From Rugamonas fusca (GTDB taxonomy: Bacteria > Pseudomonadota > Gammaproteobacteria > Burkholderiales > Burkholderiaceae_D): DNA of 64,000 nucleotides. Each line of letters begins with the position of its first letter. Positions within the stretch are counted from its first letter, which is position 1. The stretch covers positions 62,001 to 126,000 of the forward strand of contig NZ_JACEZS010000005.1 of assembly GCF_014042365.1 (NCBI RefSeq), written 5' to 3'. The position numbers and the translations under genes are program-made. Below are positions 46,007-55,495 of this stretch, piece after piece. The notes beneath the pieces are model-generated. The model did no database searches. It saw nothing but the letters and a program-made list of their open reading frames with translations, and was not told where the DNA came from.

Positions 46007-46042
46007 CAAAAAAAATGCCGTTCAGTCTCGCTGAACGGCATT
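46007..46042 (-). terminator. Terminator of the glycine-zipper gene
   Basis: Perfect 12-bp stem AATGCCGTTCAG (46014-46025) / CTGAACGGCATT (46031-46042), followed on the minus strand by a T run (plus-strand A 46008-46015). Confidence 0.88.
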
Positions 46043-46078
46043 GCCGGGATGCCGGTGCGGTCTTCGCGCCGCGGGTGT

Positions 46079-46681
46079 TCAGTTGCGCACGACGGTGCCG
46101 TTGGCGTTGCGGACCTGGTCGCCAGCGAGCAGGCCGGGGTCGTGGTCGAAGTTGAAGCTGGCGTGCTGGCCGTTGTTGTATTGCACTTCCACGGTCCACA
46201 CCTTGGTGGACTTGGCTTTCTGCTCGATCTGCTTGCCCGCATAGGCGCCGCCGGCGGCGCCGGCCACGGTGGCCAGTTCGCGGCCATGGCCGCTGCCCAC
46301 CTGGTTGCCCAGCAGGGCGCCAGCCACGCCGCCGGCGATCAGGCCCAGCGCGCTGCCTTCACCGGCTTTTTCGGTAACGGTGACGTTGACCACCTTGCCG
46401 CACTCGTTCATGCAGGCGCCAGTCTTGGCGGGCGAGGCTTTCATCGCGGCCTTGGCCTGGGCGATGCTCTTGTCGTATTCGGACTTGGCGTCGCGCATGC
46501 ATTGCATGCGGGTGCTGGAATCAGTCTCCTCGGAGCACAGCTTCTTGTCATCGGCGTAGCGGGTGGCAGCGTGCTTGCTGTCGATCGCGTACTGTTCTTT
46601 CGCGCTCACGGGCGCCTGGGCCCAGGCGCTGCTCATCAGGCCAGCCAGGCTCAGGGCCAGGATCAGGGGACGACTCGTCAT
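46079..46681 (-). CDS. Glycine-zipper 2TM domain protein
   Basis: A 200-residue envelope protein with a signal peptide ending AWAQ (no lipobox Cys). A helical, cysteine-containing segment comes first, then the glycine zipper LGLIAGGVAGALLGNQVGSG and ATVAGAAGGAYAGKQIEQ (Rick_17kDa/SlyB type), then a C-terminal domain VWTVEVQYNNGQHASFNFDH ending in NANGTVVRN. The last domain matches the end of the lipoprotein at 5760. Likely tied to outer-membrane integrity; exact role unknown. AGGAGA precedes ATG 46681. It lies 22 bp after the TM2-like gene, same strand. Confidence 0.8.
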   Translation of the reverse strand: MTSRPLILALSLAGLMSSAWAQAPVSAKEQYAIDSKHAATRYADDKKLCSEETDSSTRMQCMRDAKSEYDKSIAQAKAAMKASPAKTGACMNECGKVVNVTVTEKAGEGSALGLIAGGVAGALLGNQVGSGHGRELATVAGAAGGAYAGKQIEQKAKSTKVWTVEVQYNNGQHASFNFDHDPGLLAGDQVRNANGTVVRN

Positions 46682-46703
46682 GGTGTTCTCCTAAAGTTAT
46701 TTA

Positions 46704-47141
46704 TCAGCCATACGCACCGCCAGTGTACAGCAAGTCAAACAGGCGGGAAATTGTTGCGATGAGCATGCCTGCGCCCACCATCAGGGTGAGGACCAGCAGC
46801 AGGGCCAGCGGCCAGTGGGAGGCCGATTGCCGGCCCGATTGGGCGTTGTAGAGCGCATCCCATTTCTCGTCCGGCATCAGGCCCAGCACCAGCGCTTCGA
46901 GGAATCCAACCAGCGCCGAGATCACCAGCGGCAAGATCTTGTAGAACCAGTCGGCGCCTGGTGCGGCGGCCGCGACCACGGCGGCGGCCGGCACGCTGGC
47001 CAGGTGGACCCACAGCCAGCGGTCGCGCGCGCCGCGCAGGTAGAGCCGGTGCCCGCCCAGTCCGCCCAGCACGCTGGCCAGCAGCGTGGCCACGGTCTTG
47101 TTCTTGTGGGGATGGTGTTGCGTTTGATGCAAATTGGCCAT
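46704..47141 (-). CDS. TM2/NINE-like membrane protein
   Basis: A 145-residue inner-membrane protein with a cytoplasmic histidine/lysine-rich start (NLHQTQHHPHKNK). LLASVLGGLGGHRLYLRGAR is the TM2-domain motif (G-x-x-G-x-H-R-x-Y), followed by three more hydrophobic segments. TM2 proteins are of unknown function in bacteria. It is probably co-transcribed with the glycine-zipper gene 22 bp downstream, which suggests a common envelope role. Confidence 0.7.
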   Translation of the reverse strand: MANLHQTQHHPHKNKTVATLLASVLGGLGGHRLYLRGARDRWLWVHLASVPAAAVVAAAAPGADWFYKILPLVISALVGFLEALVLGLMPDEKWDALYNAQSGRQSASHWPLALLLVLTLMVGAGMLIATISRLFDLLYTGGAYG

Positions 47142-47294
47142 GGGTTTGCTAACAAATTGCGGGAAAGCACGCAGTATCGGTCATAATACGGCCCCCGGCG
47201 GATCTTTTTTGAGATCGCGTGGCACTTGCCCAGTTCGCCGGAACGGGGGATAATCATCGATTGCCCCAACCCGCCCAATTATGTGCATTAATGC

Positions 47295-47324
47295 TTGCTG
47301 CTACGTGGCAAGGCGCGCTATAAT
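47295..47324 (+). promoter_or_regulatory. Promoter of the rpsP operon
   Basis: TTGCTG (47295-47300), 18 bases, TATAAT (47319-47324); rpsP starts at 47365. Confidence 0.7.
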
Positions 47325-47364
47325 TTGCGGCTTTTTCCGTCTCAGCACACTTTTTGGAAATATT

Positions 47365-47613
47365 ATGGTCGTTATTCGTTTAGCTCGTGGAGGCGCCAAG
47401 AAGCGTCCGTTCTACAACATCGTTGCAACCGACTCGCGCAATCGTCGCGATGGCCGTTTCATCGAGCGCATCGGTTTCTACAATCCGATGGCAGCTGGTG
47501 GCGAAGTGCCGTTCCGCATTACCGCTGACCGCCTGGCGCACTGGGAGTCCGTGGGCGCGCAACTGTCGCCTGCCGTGGCCCGTCTGGTCGCTGCCGCTAA
47601 CAAAGCAGCCTAA
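47365..47613 (+). CDS. rpsP: 30S ribosomal protein S16
   Basis: An 82-residue ribosomal protein: [20 protein letters not shown], then [14 protein letters not shown], the S16 signatures. It leads the rpsP-rimM-trmD-rplS operon. The ATG at 47365 gives the standard S16 start. Confidence 0.97.
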   Translation: MVVIRLARGGAKKRPFYNIVATDSRNRRDGRFIERIGFYNPMAAGGEVPFRITADRLAHWESVGAQLSPAVARLVAAANKAA

Positions 47614-47627
47614 GTCTGGTTTCTGGT

Positions 47628-48191
47628 TTGACCGATAAGCATGCATCCGGGGTGAAAGTCCCCGACGACTTGGCGCAAGTGGGCTTTGTCTACGGCGCGT
47701 ATGGCGTTGCTGGCTGGGTGAGGGTAAGACCTTTCTCGGAAGATGCGGATGCATTGCTGAAGGTGAAAACCTGGTGGCTCGACAAGCCGAATGTGCATGA
47801 CGTGGACGTCAAGCAGGTCAAACTGCATGGCGGCGACGTCGTTGCCCAGTTGGTGGGAGTGAGCGATCGCAACGTGGCCGAAGCGCTCAAGGGCGCTGCC
47901 GTCTCGGTGCCGCGCAGTCGTTTCCCGGCCTTGTCGACCGACGAATTTTACTGGGCCGATCTGATCGGCTTGGAAGTAGTGAACTTGCAGGGTGAGCACC
48001 TGGGGCAGGTCACCGACATGATGAGCAATGGTCCGCAGTCGATCTTGCGCATCACGCCGGCCACCGCCGCCGACAGCGCTCCCGACGATGAAGCGGCGCA
48101 AGAGCGCCTGATTCCATTTGTCGATCACTATGTGATCACGGTGGACAAGGCCGCCAAGCGCATCACCGTCGACTGGGGCCTGGACTATTAA
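47628..48191 (+). CDS. rimM: Ribosome maturation factor RimM
   Basis: A 187-residue 16S-processing factor that binds S19. [20 protein letters not shown] is the N-terminal beta-barrel signature and [14 protein letters not shown] begins the PRC-barrel domain. Starts available are a TTG at 47628 ([14 protein letters not shown]) or the GTG at 47652; TTG gives the family-like leader but neither has a strong ribosome-binding site, so translation may be coupled to rpsP. Second gene of the operon. Confidence 0.93.
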   Translation: MTDKHASGVKVPDDLAQVGFVYGAYGVAGWVRVRPFSEDADALLKVKTWWLDKPNVHDVDVKQVKLHGGDVVAQLVGVSDRNVAEALKGAAVSVPRSRFPALSTDEFYWADLIGLEVVNLQGEHLGQVTDMMSNGPQSILRITPATAADSAPDDEAAQERLIPFVDHYVITVDKAAKRITVDWGLDY

Positions 48192-48241
48192 GACTCACCT
48201 GTGCAATACGGTACATACGGTACAGTCGGAAGGGACGGTCC

Positions 48242-48988
48242 ATGCAATTTGATGTCGTGACCCTGTTCCCCGAAATGTTTGCCGCGCTGACGCAGTCGGG
48301 CGTGACCCGGCGCGCGTTTGAACAACAGAAGTGGGGCCTGACGTTGTGGAATCCCCGTGATTTCACGACCGACAATCACCGCACCGTGGATGACCGCCCC
48401 TATGGCGGCGGCCCCGGCATGGTGATGCTGGCCAAACCCCTGGAAGCGACCATCAACGCCGCCAGGCAGCGCCAGACCGATGCCGGCCTGCCCGCGCCGC
48501 GCGTGGTGTTCATGTCGCCCCAGGGCAAGCCGTTGACGCACGAGCGCGTCATGCAGCTCAAAGCCGAGCCGGGTCTGGTGATCCTGTGCGGCCGCTACGA
48601 GGCGGTCGACCAGCGCCTGATCGACCGTTGCGTCGATGAGGAGATCAGCCTGGGCGACTTCGTGCTGTCCGGTGGCGAGTTGCCGGCCATGGCCCTGATG
48701 GATGCCGTGGTGCGCCAGTTGCCCGGCGTGCTCAACACGGACGCGTCGGCCGTCGAGGACAGCTTCGTCAATGGCTTGCTCGATTCGCCGCATTACACGC
48801 GGCCGGAAACGTATGAAGGCGTGACGGTGCCCGCCGTGCTGTTGGGCGGCAATCACGCCGAGATCGAAAAATGGCGCCGCCAGCGCATGCTGGAGGCGAC
48901 GGCGCGCAAGCGCCCCGAATTGCTGGTCCGCGCGCGCGCGGCAGGATTGCTGAGCAAGCAGGACGAACAGTTTTTGGCAGGTTTGTAA
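48242..48988 (+). CDS. trmD: tRNA (guanine-N1)-methyltransferase
   Basis: A 248-residue SPOUT methyltransferase that makes m1G37 in tRNA. The start [13 protein letters not shown] and the knot loop [20 protein letters not shown] followed by [20 protein letters not shown] are diagnostic. Third gene of the operon, 50 bp after rimM. Confidence 0.97.
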   Translation: MQFDVVTLFPEMFAALTQSGVTRRAFEQQKWGLTLWNPRDFTTDNHRTVDDRPYGGGPGMVMLAKPLEATINAARQRQTDAGLPAPRVVFMSPQGKPLTHERVMQLKAEPGLVILCGRYEAVDQRLIDRCVDEEISLGDFVLSGGELPAMALMDAVVRQLPGVLNTDASAVEDSFVNGLLDSPHYTRPETYEGVTVPAVLLGGNHAEIEKWRRQRMLEATARKRPELLVRARAAGLLSKQDEQFLAGL

Positions 48989-49116
48989 ACCTGCAGTAGT
49001 AAGTAGTAGCAAGTAGCTAGCGGGCATGTTGCCCGCATGTTTAACCCCATCCTCTACTGGGCGAGTGTCTGAACAGCACTCATTGCGCGCCAGCACGATG
49101 GTTTTTGGAGTTTAAA

Positions 49117-49503
49117 ATGGATCTGATTCAACAACTCGAGCAAGAAGAAATCGCTCGCCTGGGCAAGAGCATCCCTGACTTCGCCCCTGGTGACACCGTG
49201 GTCGTCAACGTTAACGTAGTCGAAGGCACCCGCAAGCGCGCCCAGGCTTACGAAGGCGTCGTGATCTCCCGTCGCAACCGTGGCCTGAACTCGAACTTCA
49301 TCGTTCGCAAGATCTCGTCCGGCGAAGGCGTCGAGCGTACCTTCCAGCTGTACTCGCCGCTGATCGCTTCGATCGAAGTGAAACGCCGCGGTGACGTACG
49401 TCGCGCTAAACTGTACTACCTGCGTGATCGTTCCGGTAAATCGGCACGTATCAAGGAAAAACTGCCAAACCGTCGCCCAGCAGCGGCGAAAGCAGACGCT
49501 TAA
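49117..49503 (+). CDS. rplS: 50S ribosomal protein L19
   Basis: A 128-residue ribosomal protein: [20 protein letters not shown], then [20 protein letters not shown] and [24 protein letters not shown] precedes ATG 49117. Last gene of the operon; a terminator follows at 49525. Confidence 0.97.
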   Translation: MDLIQQLEQEEIARLGKSIPDFAPGDTVVVNVNVVEGTRKRAQAYEGVVISRRNRGLNSNFIVRKISSGEGVERTFQLYSPLIASIEVKRRGDVRRAKLYYLRDRSGKSARIKEKLPNRRPAAAKADA

Positions 49504-49524
49504 TCGCGTTTGTGTTTGGATGGA

Positions 49525-49550
49525 AGGGGCGCCGCTGGTGCCCCTTTTTT
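49525..49550 (+). terminator. Terminator of the rpsP-rplS operon
   Basis: Stem AGGGGCGCC (49525-49533) / GGTGCCCCT (49537-49545) with one G-T pair, then six T. It stands just before the Nudix gene, whose ribosome-binding site is at 49557. Confidence 0.85.
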
Positions 49551-49569
49551 GCATGTGGAGGTAAGATTC

Positions 49570-50229
49570 TTGGCCCAGCTTCCGTTCGATCCCCAGCAAC
49601 TGCCCGTCGACAGCGTGGCCGGCGAGCCAGCCGTCGCGTCCGAGCGCCTGTCGCCGCAGTGGCTGCGCGCACGCTTCGCCGCGCCGCCCGTGTGGACGCC
49701 CGAGACGGCGCAGGAATCGCTGATCGCCCGGCCTCAGCCCACGCCAGCGTCGGTGCTGGTGCCGCTGGTGCAGCGCGACGATGGCCTGACCTTGCTGCTG
49801 ACCCAGCGCACGGCCCACCTGACCGACCATGCCGGCCAGATCAGCTTCCCCGGTGGCCGCGCCGAGGACTACGACGCCGACGCCGTGGCCACGGCGCTGC
49901 GCGAATCGGAGGAGGAGATCGGCCTGCACCGGCGCCACGTGGACGTGCTGGGCGCCTTGCCCGACTACCTGACCGGCACCGGCTACCGCGTCACGCCCGT
50001 GGTGGGCCTGGTGCTGCCGCCGTTCGAGCTGACGGCCGACCCGTCCGAGGTGGCCGAGATCTTCGAAGTACCGCTGCAATTCCTGATGGATGGCCGCAAC
50101 CACCAGCGCCTGTCCGTGCAACTGCCCGGTGGCGCGCGCAGCTTCTACGCCATGCCGTACGAGCGCTTCTTCATCTGGGGCGCCACGGCGGGCATGTTGC
50201 GCAACCTGTTCCATTTCCTGCGCGCCTGA
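49570..50229 (+). CDS. Nudix hydrolase, CoA pyrophosphatase group (NudL-like)
   Basis: A 219-residue Nudix enzyme. LLTQRTAHLTDHAGQISFPG is the UPF0035/CoA-diphosphatase signature, joined to the Nudix box with LRESEEEIGL (metal-binding R-E-x-x-E-E). It probably removes 3',5'-ADP from CoA or its thioesters. I take the TTG at 49570: GGAGG (49557-49561) is 8 bases upstream and there is no other start nearby in frame with a site. Position right after rplS is common in Burkholderiales. Confidence 0.85.
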   Translation: MAQLPFDPQQLPVDSVAGEPAVASERLSPQWLRARFAAPPVWTPETAQESLIARPQPTPASVLVPLVQRDDGLTLLLTQRTAHLTDHAGQISFPGGRAEDYDADAVATALRESEEEIGLHRRHVDVLGALPDYLTGTGYRVTPVVGLVLPPFELTADPSEVAEIFEVPLQFLMDGRNHQRLSVQLPGGARSFYAMPYERFFIWGATAGMLRNLFHFLRA

Positions 50230-50321
50230 CCCGCGGGGCAATCTTGCAATAAGTTTGATTCCGGCACTGCACTGCGTTATCGTAGCGGGCATTACGGCAT
50301 TGCTGACACAAAGGACGTTTG

Positions 50322-51281
50322 ATGACTTTTCTTTCCATACTCTGCGCGCTGCTGATCGAACAGATGAAACCGCTGCGTGCGGATAACCCGATCTACGCCG
50401 AGATCAAGAGTCTGGCGATGCGGATGGAAACCTGGTTCAACGCGGGCCACCCACGCCACGGCCGCATGGGCTGGTTCCTGATGATGGCGATCCTGATGGT
50501 GCCCACGGCCTTGATCTACGGCGTGCTGATGCACTACAACCTGACGCTGGCCGCGTTCGCCTGGAACATCCTGATCGTCTACCTGACGCTGGGCTTCCGC
50601 CACTACAGCCACTATTTCACCTCGATCCAGCTGGCCCTGAACGCGGGCGACGAGGCCACGGCCCGCGCCCTGCTGGCCGAATGGACCAAGCTCGACACGG
50701 TGGGCATGGAAACTTCCGAGATCGCCCGCATCGCCGTCGAAAAATCGCTGATCACCACGCACCGCAATGTGTTCGGCGTGTTCTTCTGGTTCCTCATGCC
50801 GCTCGGCCCGGCCTGCGCCGTCATGTACCGCGTGGCCGAGCACCTGGCGCGCGCGTGGAACGAACCCGAGCACATGCGCAATGAAGCGTTCGGCCAGTTC
50901 GCCGCCCGCGCGTTCTACTGGATCGACTGGATCCCGGTGCGCCTGACGGCCGTGGCCTTCGCCGTGGTTGGCAACTTCGAGGACGCCATCTACGCCTGGC
51001 GCAATTTCGCCGACCGCTGGCAGGACGAGGCGATCGGCATCATCCTGTCGGCCGGCGGCGGCGCCATGGGCGTGCGCCTGGGCACGCCGGCCGAGAACGC
51101 GGCCAAGGTGGTGCTGGCCGACGCTTCCACCGTCGATACGACGGACGTGGAGCCGGAAGTGCTGCCCGGCGAGGAGCCGAACGTGCGCGCCCTGCAAAGC
51201 ACGGTGGGCCTGGTGTGGCGCGCGCTGCTGCTGTGGATGCTGTTGCTGCTGTTGCTTTCCGGCGCCGTCTGGCTCGGCTGA
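50322..51281 (+). CDS. CobD/CbiB-like (AmpE-type) membrane protein
   Basis: A 319-residue inner-membrane protein with about four hydrophobic segments: start MTFLSILCALLIEQMKPLRA, GWFLMMAILMVPTALIYGVL, FGVFFWFLMPLGPACAVMYR, and a final helix ALLLWMLLLLLLSGAVWLG. The EQ-x-x-P-L start and LTLGFRHYSHYFTSIQLALN loop match the CobD/CbiB/AmpE superfamily as found in Burkholderiales after the Nudix gene. Real cobinamide synthesis is doubtful since no cobalamin genes are near. AAGGAC lies before ATG 50322. Confidence 0.8.
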   Translation: MTFLSILCALLIEQMKPLRADNPIYAEIKSLAMRMETWFNAGHPRHGRMGWFLMMAILMVPTALIYGVLMHYNLTLAAFAWNILIVYLTLGFRHYSHYFTSIQLALNAGDEATARALLAEWTKLDTVGMETSEIARIAVEKSLITTHRNVFGVFFWFLMPLGPACAVMYRVAEHLARAWNEPEHMRNEAFGQFAARAFYWIDWIPVRLTAVAFAVVGNFEDAIYAWRNFADRWQDEAIGIILSAGGGAMGVRLGTPAENAAKVVLADASTVDTTDVEPEVLPGEEPNVRALQSTVGLVWRALLLWMLLLLLLSGAVWLG

Positions 51282-51336
51282 CCCGGTCCCGGCATCCAAC
51301 GGCCAGACAACCGGCTTACAATGGAGCTTGCTTGGG

Positions 51337-51367
51337 GCAGGGCCGCACCGCGCTGGTGCGGCCCTGC
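51337..51367. repeat. Perfect 13-bp hairpin without a T run
   Basis: GCAGGGCCGCACC (51337-51349) / GGTGCGGCCCTGC (51355-51367) with a 5-base loop. No T run follows on either side, so it is not an ordinary intrinsic terminator. It lies between the CobD-like and DUF3579 genes and could stabilise an mRNA end. Confidence 0.8.
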
Positions 51368-51437
51368 ACCGACCCGGCGCCCATCCTGAAAAGCTCGTTT
51401 GAAATCAAGGGTTTATGTGGATAGGTCTTCTATAAGA

Positions 51438-51443
51438 TATAAT
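51438..51443 (+). promoter_or_regulatory. -10 element before the DUF3579 gene
   Basis: TATAAT in the AT-rich stretch 51410-51460; the -35 box is not clear. The gene starts at 51527. Confidence 0.45.
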
Positions 51444-51526
51444 ACCTGAAGTTCTTACAGAATCGTACCGCCACCCGGCGCACCTGCCGGGATCTTCCAC
51501 GCATCCTTGTTACCCACAAGCCGCCT

Positions 51527-51871
51527 ATGGCCGAGTCAGCTCACAACAAGAAAGAACTGCACGACGAGTTCTTTATCCTTGGCGTCACCAGCAATGGCAG
51601 ACAGTTTCGTCCCAGTGACTGGGCCGAACGCCTGTGCGGTGTCATGTCCTGTTTCCGTCCCGAGGGCACGGCTGGACGCCATTCCCATCTGCAGTTTTCC
51701 CCCTATGTCTGCCCGACGGTGATCAACGGCGTCAAGTCGGTGGTGGTCAACAACCGCCTGCGCGACCTGGAGCCGCTGGCTTACCACTTCGTCGTCTCGT
51801 TCGCCAAGGACAACGACCTGCAAATCGTGGACGCCTGCCTGGTGCCCGAACCCGAACCGAAGCAAGGCTGA
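51527..51871 (+). CDS. DUF3579 domain-containing protein
   Basis: A 114-residue protein matching DUF3579 throughout: FFILGVTSNGRQFRPSDWAE then RLCGVMSCFRPEG and SHLQFSPYVCPTVINGVKSV. The family is confined mainly to betaproteobacteria and has no known function; it is usually a small soluble protein. It stands alone with its own promoter. Confidence 0.88.
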   Translation: MAESAHNKKELHDEFFILGVTSNGRQFRPSDWAERLCGVMSCFRPEGTAGRHSHLQFSPYVCPTVINGVKSVVVNNRLRDLEPLAYHFVVSFAKDNDLQIVDACLVPEPEPKQG

Positions 51872-52014
51872 ACGGCCGCCCGCCGTGTGCCGCCCTGGCC
51901 ACCACGCGGTCGTATCCTGTTGAAACCTGCTCCAAGTCATTCCGGCCGCGCTAGTGAACGCCCATTCGCCATGGATCGCGCTACACTGGAATTTTTGCGG
52001 AGGAGGGAGCGGCC

Positions 52015-52464
52015 ATGCGTATCGGCGACATCTGTACCGTACAAACTGTGCATTGCAAGCGCGACGTCACCGTGCAGGACGCGGCGCTGTTGATGCGTAA
52101 CCATCATGTGGGCGACCTGGTCGTGGTCGAGCAGCCCAACGGCGAGCGGGTGCCGGTGGGCATCCTGACCGACCGCGACATCGTCGTCTCCGTCATCGCG
52201 CTCGGCCTCGATCCGGCCAGCCTGCTGGTGGGCGACGTCATGAGCGGCGAGCTGATGACGGCCAACGAGGAAGACGACGTCTACGAGACCATCGACCGCA
52301 TGCGCTTCAAGGGCATCCGACGGCTGCCCGTCGTCAACAGCCTGGGCGGCTTGTCGGGCATCGTCAGTATCGACGACCTGATCGAATTCCTGGCCCAGGA
52401 AATGGGCGAACTGTCGCGCATCAGCGCCAGCCAGCTCGAACACGAGAAGCAGGCGCGGCACTGA
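52015..52464 (+). CDS. CBS-domain protein
   Basis: A 149-residue protein of two CBS domains: first HCKRDVTVQDAALLMRNHHV with VGILTDRDIV, second GELMTANEEDDVYETIDRMR with KGIRRLPVVN and GIVSIDDLIEFLAQ. Such stand-alone CBS pairs bind adenine nucleotides and act as energy sensors. The C-terminal tail is short and charged. GGAGG (52002-52007 region) lies upstream. Target unknown. Confidence 0.88.
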   Translation: MRIGDICTVQTVHCKRDVTVQDAALLMRNHHVGDLVVVEQPNGERVPVGILTDRDIVVSVIALGLDPASLLVGDVMSGELMTANEEDDVYETIDRMRFKGIRRLPVVNSLGGLSGIVSIDDLIEFLAQEMGELSRISASQLEHEKQARH

Positions 52465-52659
52465 CGGTGCCCGGCCCCGCCGGACCGCCAGCGCCACCAG
52501 CGCGGGCGACCACGCGCCCGTTCCCCGCCATGGGCACGGGCAGGTCGGCTTGCATTCCGGCGCCGGCGATAGGTATATAACAATATTTTACGTTTTTACA
52601 CCGCCACGGCGGCCCGCTTGCGGTTATGCTGGCGTTTTCTGAATTTCCGTAGAGAATTT

Positions 52660-55395
52660 ATGAATACTCCATATGCGAAGCGTGTCGCCGTCTGCGGCCT
52701 GCTGGTGTGCAGCCTGTCGTTCCTGGCCCCGCAGGGCGCCTGGGCGCAGACGCTGCCGGCCGGCGTCACCAAAGGGCCGTCCGTGGAAGGCATCACGGAA
52801 TACCACCTGCCCAACGGGCTCAAGGTGCTGCTGTTCCCGGATGCCTCCAAGCCCACCGTGACCGTCAACGTCACCTACCTGGTCGGCTCGCGCCACGAGA
52901 ACTACGGCGAGACGGGCATGGCCCACCTGCTTGAACACATGATGTTCAAGGGCTCGCCCAAGAACCGCAGCATCCCCAAGGAATTCAACGAACGCGGCAT
53001 GGAGTTCAACGGCACGACCTCGTTCGACCGCACCAATTACTACGAAGTGTTCCAGGCCGGGAACGATAACCTGAAGTGGGCGCTGGACATGGAAGCGGAC
53101 CGCATGGTCCACTCCTTCATCGCCCGCAAGGACCTCGATTCCGAGATGACGGTGGTGCGCAACGAATACGAGTCGGGCGAGAACCAGCCGTTCTCGGTGC
53201 TGCTCAAGCGCATGCAGAGCATCGCCTACGACTGGCACAGCTATGGCCGCTCCACGATCGGCAACCGCAGCGATATCGAGAACGTGCGCATCGAAAACCT
53301 GCAAGCGTTCTACCGCACCTACTACCAGCCCGACAACGCCGTGCTGCTGGTGGCCGGCAAGTTCGACCCGAGCCAGACGCTGGCCTGGATCAGCAAATCG
53401 TTCGGCGCCATCCCCAAGCCCAAGCGCAAGCTGCCCCCGTTCTGGACCGTGGAGCCGACCCAGGATGGCGAGCGTTGCTTCACCGTGCGGCGCAAGGGCG
53501 ACATGCAGATCGTCGCGCTCGGCTACAAGATCCCGTCCGCGCTGCAGGCCGATGCCGACCCGCTGTCGTTCATGTCCGAAATCCTGGGCGACACGCCGAC
53601 CGGCCGCCTGCACAAGGCGCTGGTGGAAACGGGCATGGCGGCCGAAGTGTTCAGCTTTGGCCAGACCGGCTACGCGCCGGGGCTGGAAATCATCGGCGCC
53701 GTGGTCAAGGCGGGCCAGCCGATTGCGCCCGTGCGCGACGCCCTGATCGCCACCGTGGAGAACTTCGCCAAGACTCCGCCCACGGCCGAGGAAATGGAAC
53801 GCACCCGCCGTAACTTCGCCAACGGCATCGAGAAAGCCCTGAACGATCCCCAGAAAGTGGGCGTGACCCTGTCCGAGGAAATCGCGCTGGGCGACTGGCG
53901 CTTGCTGTTCGAAGGCCGCGACAAGCTGGATCACATCACGCCCGAGCAGGTGAGCGCGGCCGCCGGCCGCTACCTGCGGCGCGACAACCGCACCGTGGGC
54001 GAGTTCCTGCCCGACGATGCGCCGCAGCGGGCCGAGATGCCGCCCGCGCCCACCGTGGCCGACGTGATGAAGGACTTCAAGGGCAAGGCCGCCACGCTCC
54101 GTTCCGAAGCGTTCGATCCCAGCCAAGCCAACATCGACGCCCGCACCAAGATCCAGACCATCGGCGGCCTGAAGGTGGCCATGCTGCCCAAGAAGAACCG
54201 CGGCGAAGCCGTGTCCGTGGACCTGCACCTGCACTGGGGCGATGAGCACAACCTGTTCGGCAAGAGCACCATCATGGCGGCCGCCAGCGACATGCTGATG
54301 CGCGGCACGAGCAAGTACAGCCGCACGGAACTGGCCGACGCGTTCGCCAAGCTGAAGATTTCAGGCAGCTTGTACCACTTCGACACGACCGGCCCCAACC
54401 TGGACCAGGCGCTGCGCCTGGTGAGCCACGTGCTCAAGGAAGCGAGCTTCCCGGCCGCCGAGTTCGAGCAGATGCGCCAGCAGTGGATCGTCGCCATCGA
54501 ATCGTCGCGCAACGAACCGCAGTCGCTGGCGCACCAGGCCATGTCCGAGTACTACAACCACTATCCGAAAGGCGACCCGCGCGCCGTGAAGACGGTGGAC
54601 GAGCAGCTGGCCGAGATCCGCGCGCTCAAGCTGGAGGATGTGGTGGCCTTCCACCGCCAGTATTACGGCGCCTCGCATGGCGAGCTGTCCATCGTGGGCG
54701 ATTTTGATCCGGCCGCCGCCGGCAAGACCATCGCCGACAGCTTCAACGGCTGGAACAGCCAGGTGGCGTACGCGCGCATCACCAACACCAATGCCGACAA
54801 GCCGGCCCTGCACCAGCACATCAACACGCCGGACAAGGAAAACGGCTTTTATGAAGCGCGCCTGAACCTGGACCTGAACGTCAATGATCCTGACTATCCG
54901 GCGCTGGAAGTGGCCACCTACATCTTCGGCGGCGGCAGCTTGAAGTCGCGCCTGATGGACCGCATCCGCCAGAAGGATGGCCTGTCCTATGGCGGCGGGG
55001 CCGACATCGGCGCCGGCGAGATCGACCGCGCCGGCGGCTTCGGCATGGGCGCCATCGCCGCGCCGCAGAACCTGGGCAAGCTGGAAGCGGCCATCCGCGA
55101 CGAGCTGGAGCGCGCGCTCAAGGATGGCTTCACGGCGGCCGAGCTGGCCGGTGCCAAGTCCGGCCTCTTGCAGCAGCGGCTGCAGAACCGCGCCAAGGAC
55201 GAGGTGCTGGCGTCCGGCTGGTCGCGCAACCTGTTCCTGGGCCGCAGCTATGCGTGGAGCCTGGCGTTCGAAAACAAGGTCAAGGCGCTCACGGTGGAGC
55301 AGGTCAACGCCGCGTTCCGCAAGTTCATCGACCCGGCCAAGCTGAGCGTGGTGACAGCCGGCGACGACGCCAAGGCCGCCGCCAAGCCCCAGTAA
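52660..55395 (+). CDS. M16 family zinc peptidase (pitrilysin type, duplicated)
   Basis: A 911-residue secreted peptidase with a signal peptide (VCGLLVCSLSFLAPQGAWA). The inverted zinc motif HLLEH (89-93) lies in GETGMAHLLEHMMFKG; the distal ligand is probably the Glu in MTVVRNEYESGENQP. Two M16 halves are joined by a long linker, the second half lacking the zinc motif, as usual in single-chain pitrilysin/PqqL-like proteins. It is expected to cleave peptides in the periplasm or at the surface. It ends just before palindrome copy C. Confidence 0.9.
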   Translation: MNTPYAKRVAVCGLLVCSLSFLAPQGAWAQTLPAGVTKGPSVEGITEYHLPNGLKVLLFPDASKPTVTVNVTYLVGSRHENYGETGMAHLLEHMMFKGSPKNRSIPKEFNERGMEFNGTTSFDRTNYYEVFQAGNDNLKWALDMEADRMVHSFIARKDLDSEMTVVRNEYESGENQPFSVLLKRMQSIAYDWHSYGRSTIGNRSDIENVRIENLQAFYRTYYQPDNAVLLVAGKFDPSQTLAWISKSFGAIPKPKRKLPPFWTVEPTQDGERCFTVRRKGDMQIVALGYKIPSALQADADPLSFMSEILGDTPTGRLHKALVETGMAAEVFSFGQTGYAPGLEIIGAVVKAGQPIAPVRDALIATVENFAKTPPTAEEMERTRRNFANGIEKALNDPQKVGVTLSEEIALGDWRLLFEGRDKLDHITPEQVSAAAGRYLRRDNRTVGEFLPDDAPQRAEMPPAPTVADVMKDFKGKAATLRSEAFDPSQANIDARTKIQTIGGLKVAMLPKKNRGEAVSVDLHLHWGDEHNLFGKSTIMAAASDMLMRGTSKYSRTELADAFAKLKISGSLYHFDTTGPNLDQALRLVSHVLKEASFPAAEFEQMRQQWIVAIESSRNEPQSLAHQAMSEYYNHYPKGDPRAVKTVDEQLAEIRALKLEDVVAFHRQYYGASHGELSIVGDFDPAAAGKTIADSFNGWNSQVAYARITNTNADKPALHQHINTPDKENGFYEARLNLDLNVNDPDYPALEVATYIFGGGSLKSRLMDRIRQKDGLSYGGGADIGAGEIDRAGGFGMGAIAAPQNLGKLEAAIRDELERALKDGFTAAELAGAKSGLLQQRLQNRAKDEVLASGWSRNLFLGRSYAWSLAFENKVKALTVEQVNAAFRKFIDPAKLSVVTAGDDAKAAAKPQ

Positions 55396-55403
55396 AGCCC
55401 GCC

Positions 55404-55495
55404 AATATTCCCGGCAAACAAAATCGGGGACGTAACACGGTTTTTCCGTACAGGAAAACCGTGTTACGTCCCCGATTTTGTTTGCCGGGAATGTT
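55404..55495. repeat. Dispersed palindrome, copy C (41-bp arms, opposite arm order)
   Basis: Left arm 55404-55444 and right arm 55455-55495 match at 40 of 41 positions around a 10-bp spacer (tccgtacagg). The core arm is the same 25-bp sequence as copies A and B, but the order is reversed: here ATCGGGGACGTAACACGG comes first, so the loop sits at the other end of the unit. The extra 16 bp of flank is also complementary. It overlaps the last 2 bases of the GntR-type stop codon. Confidence 0.9.
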
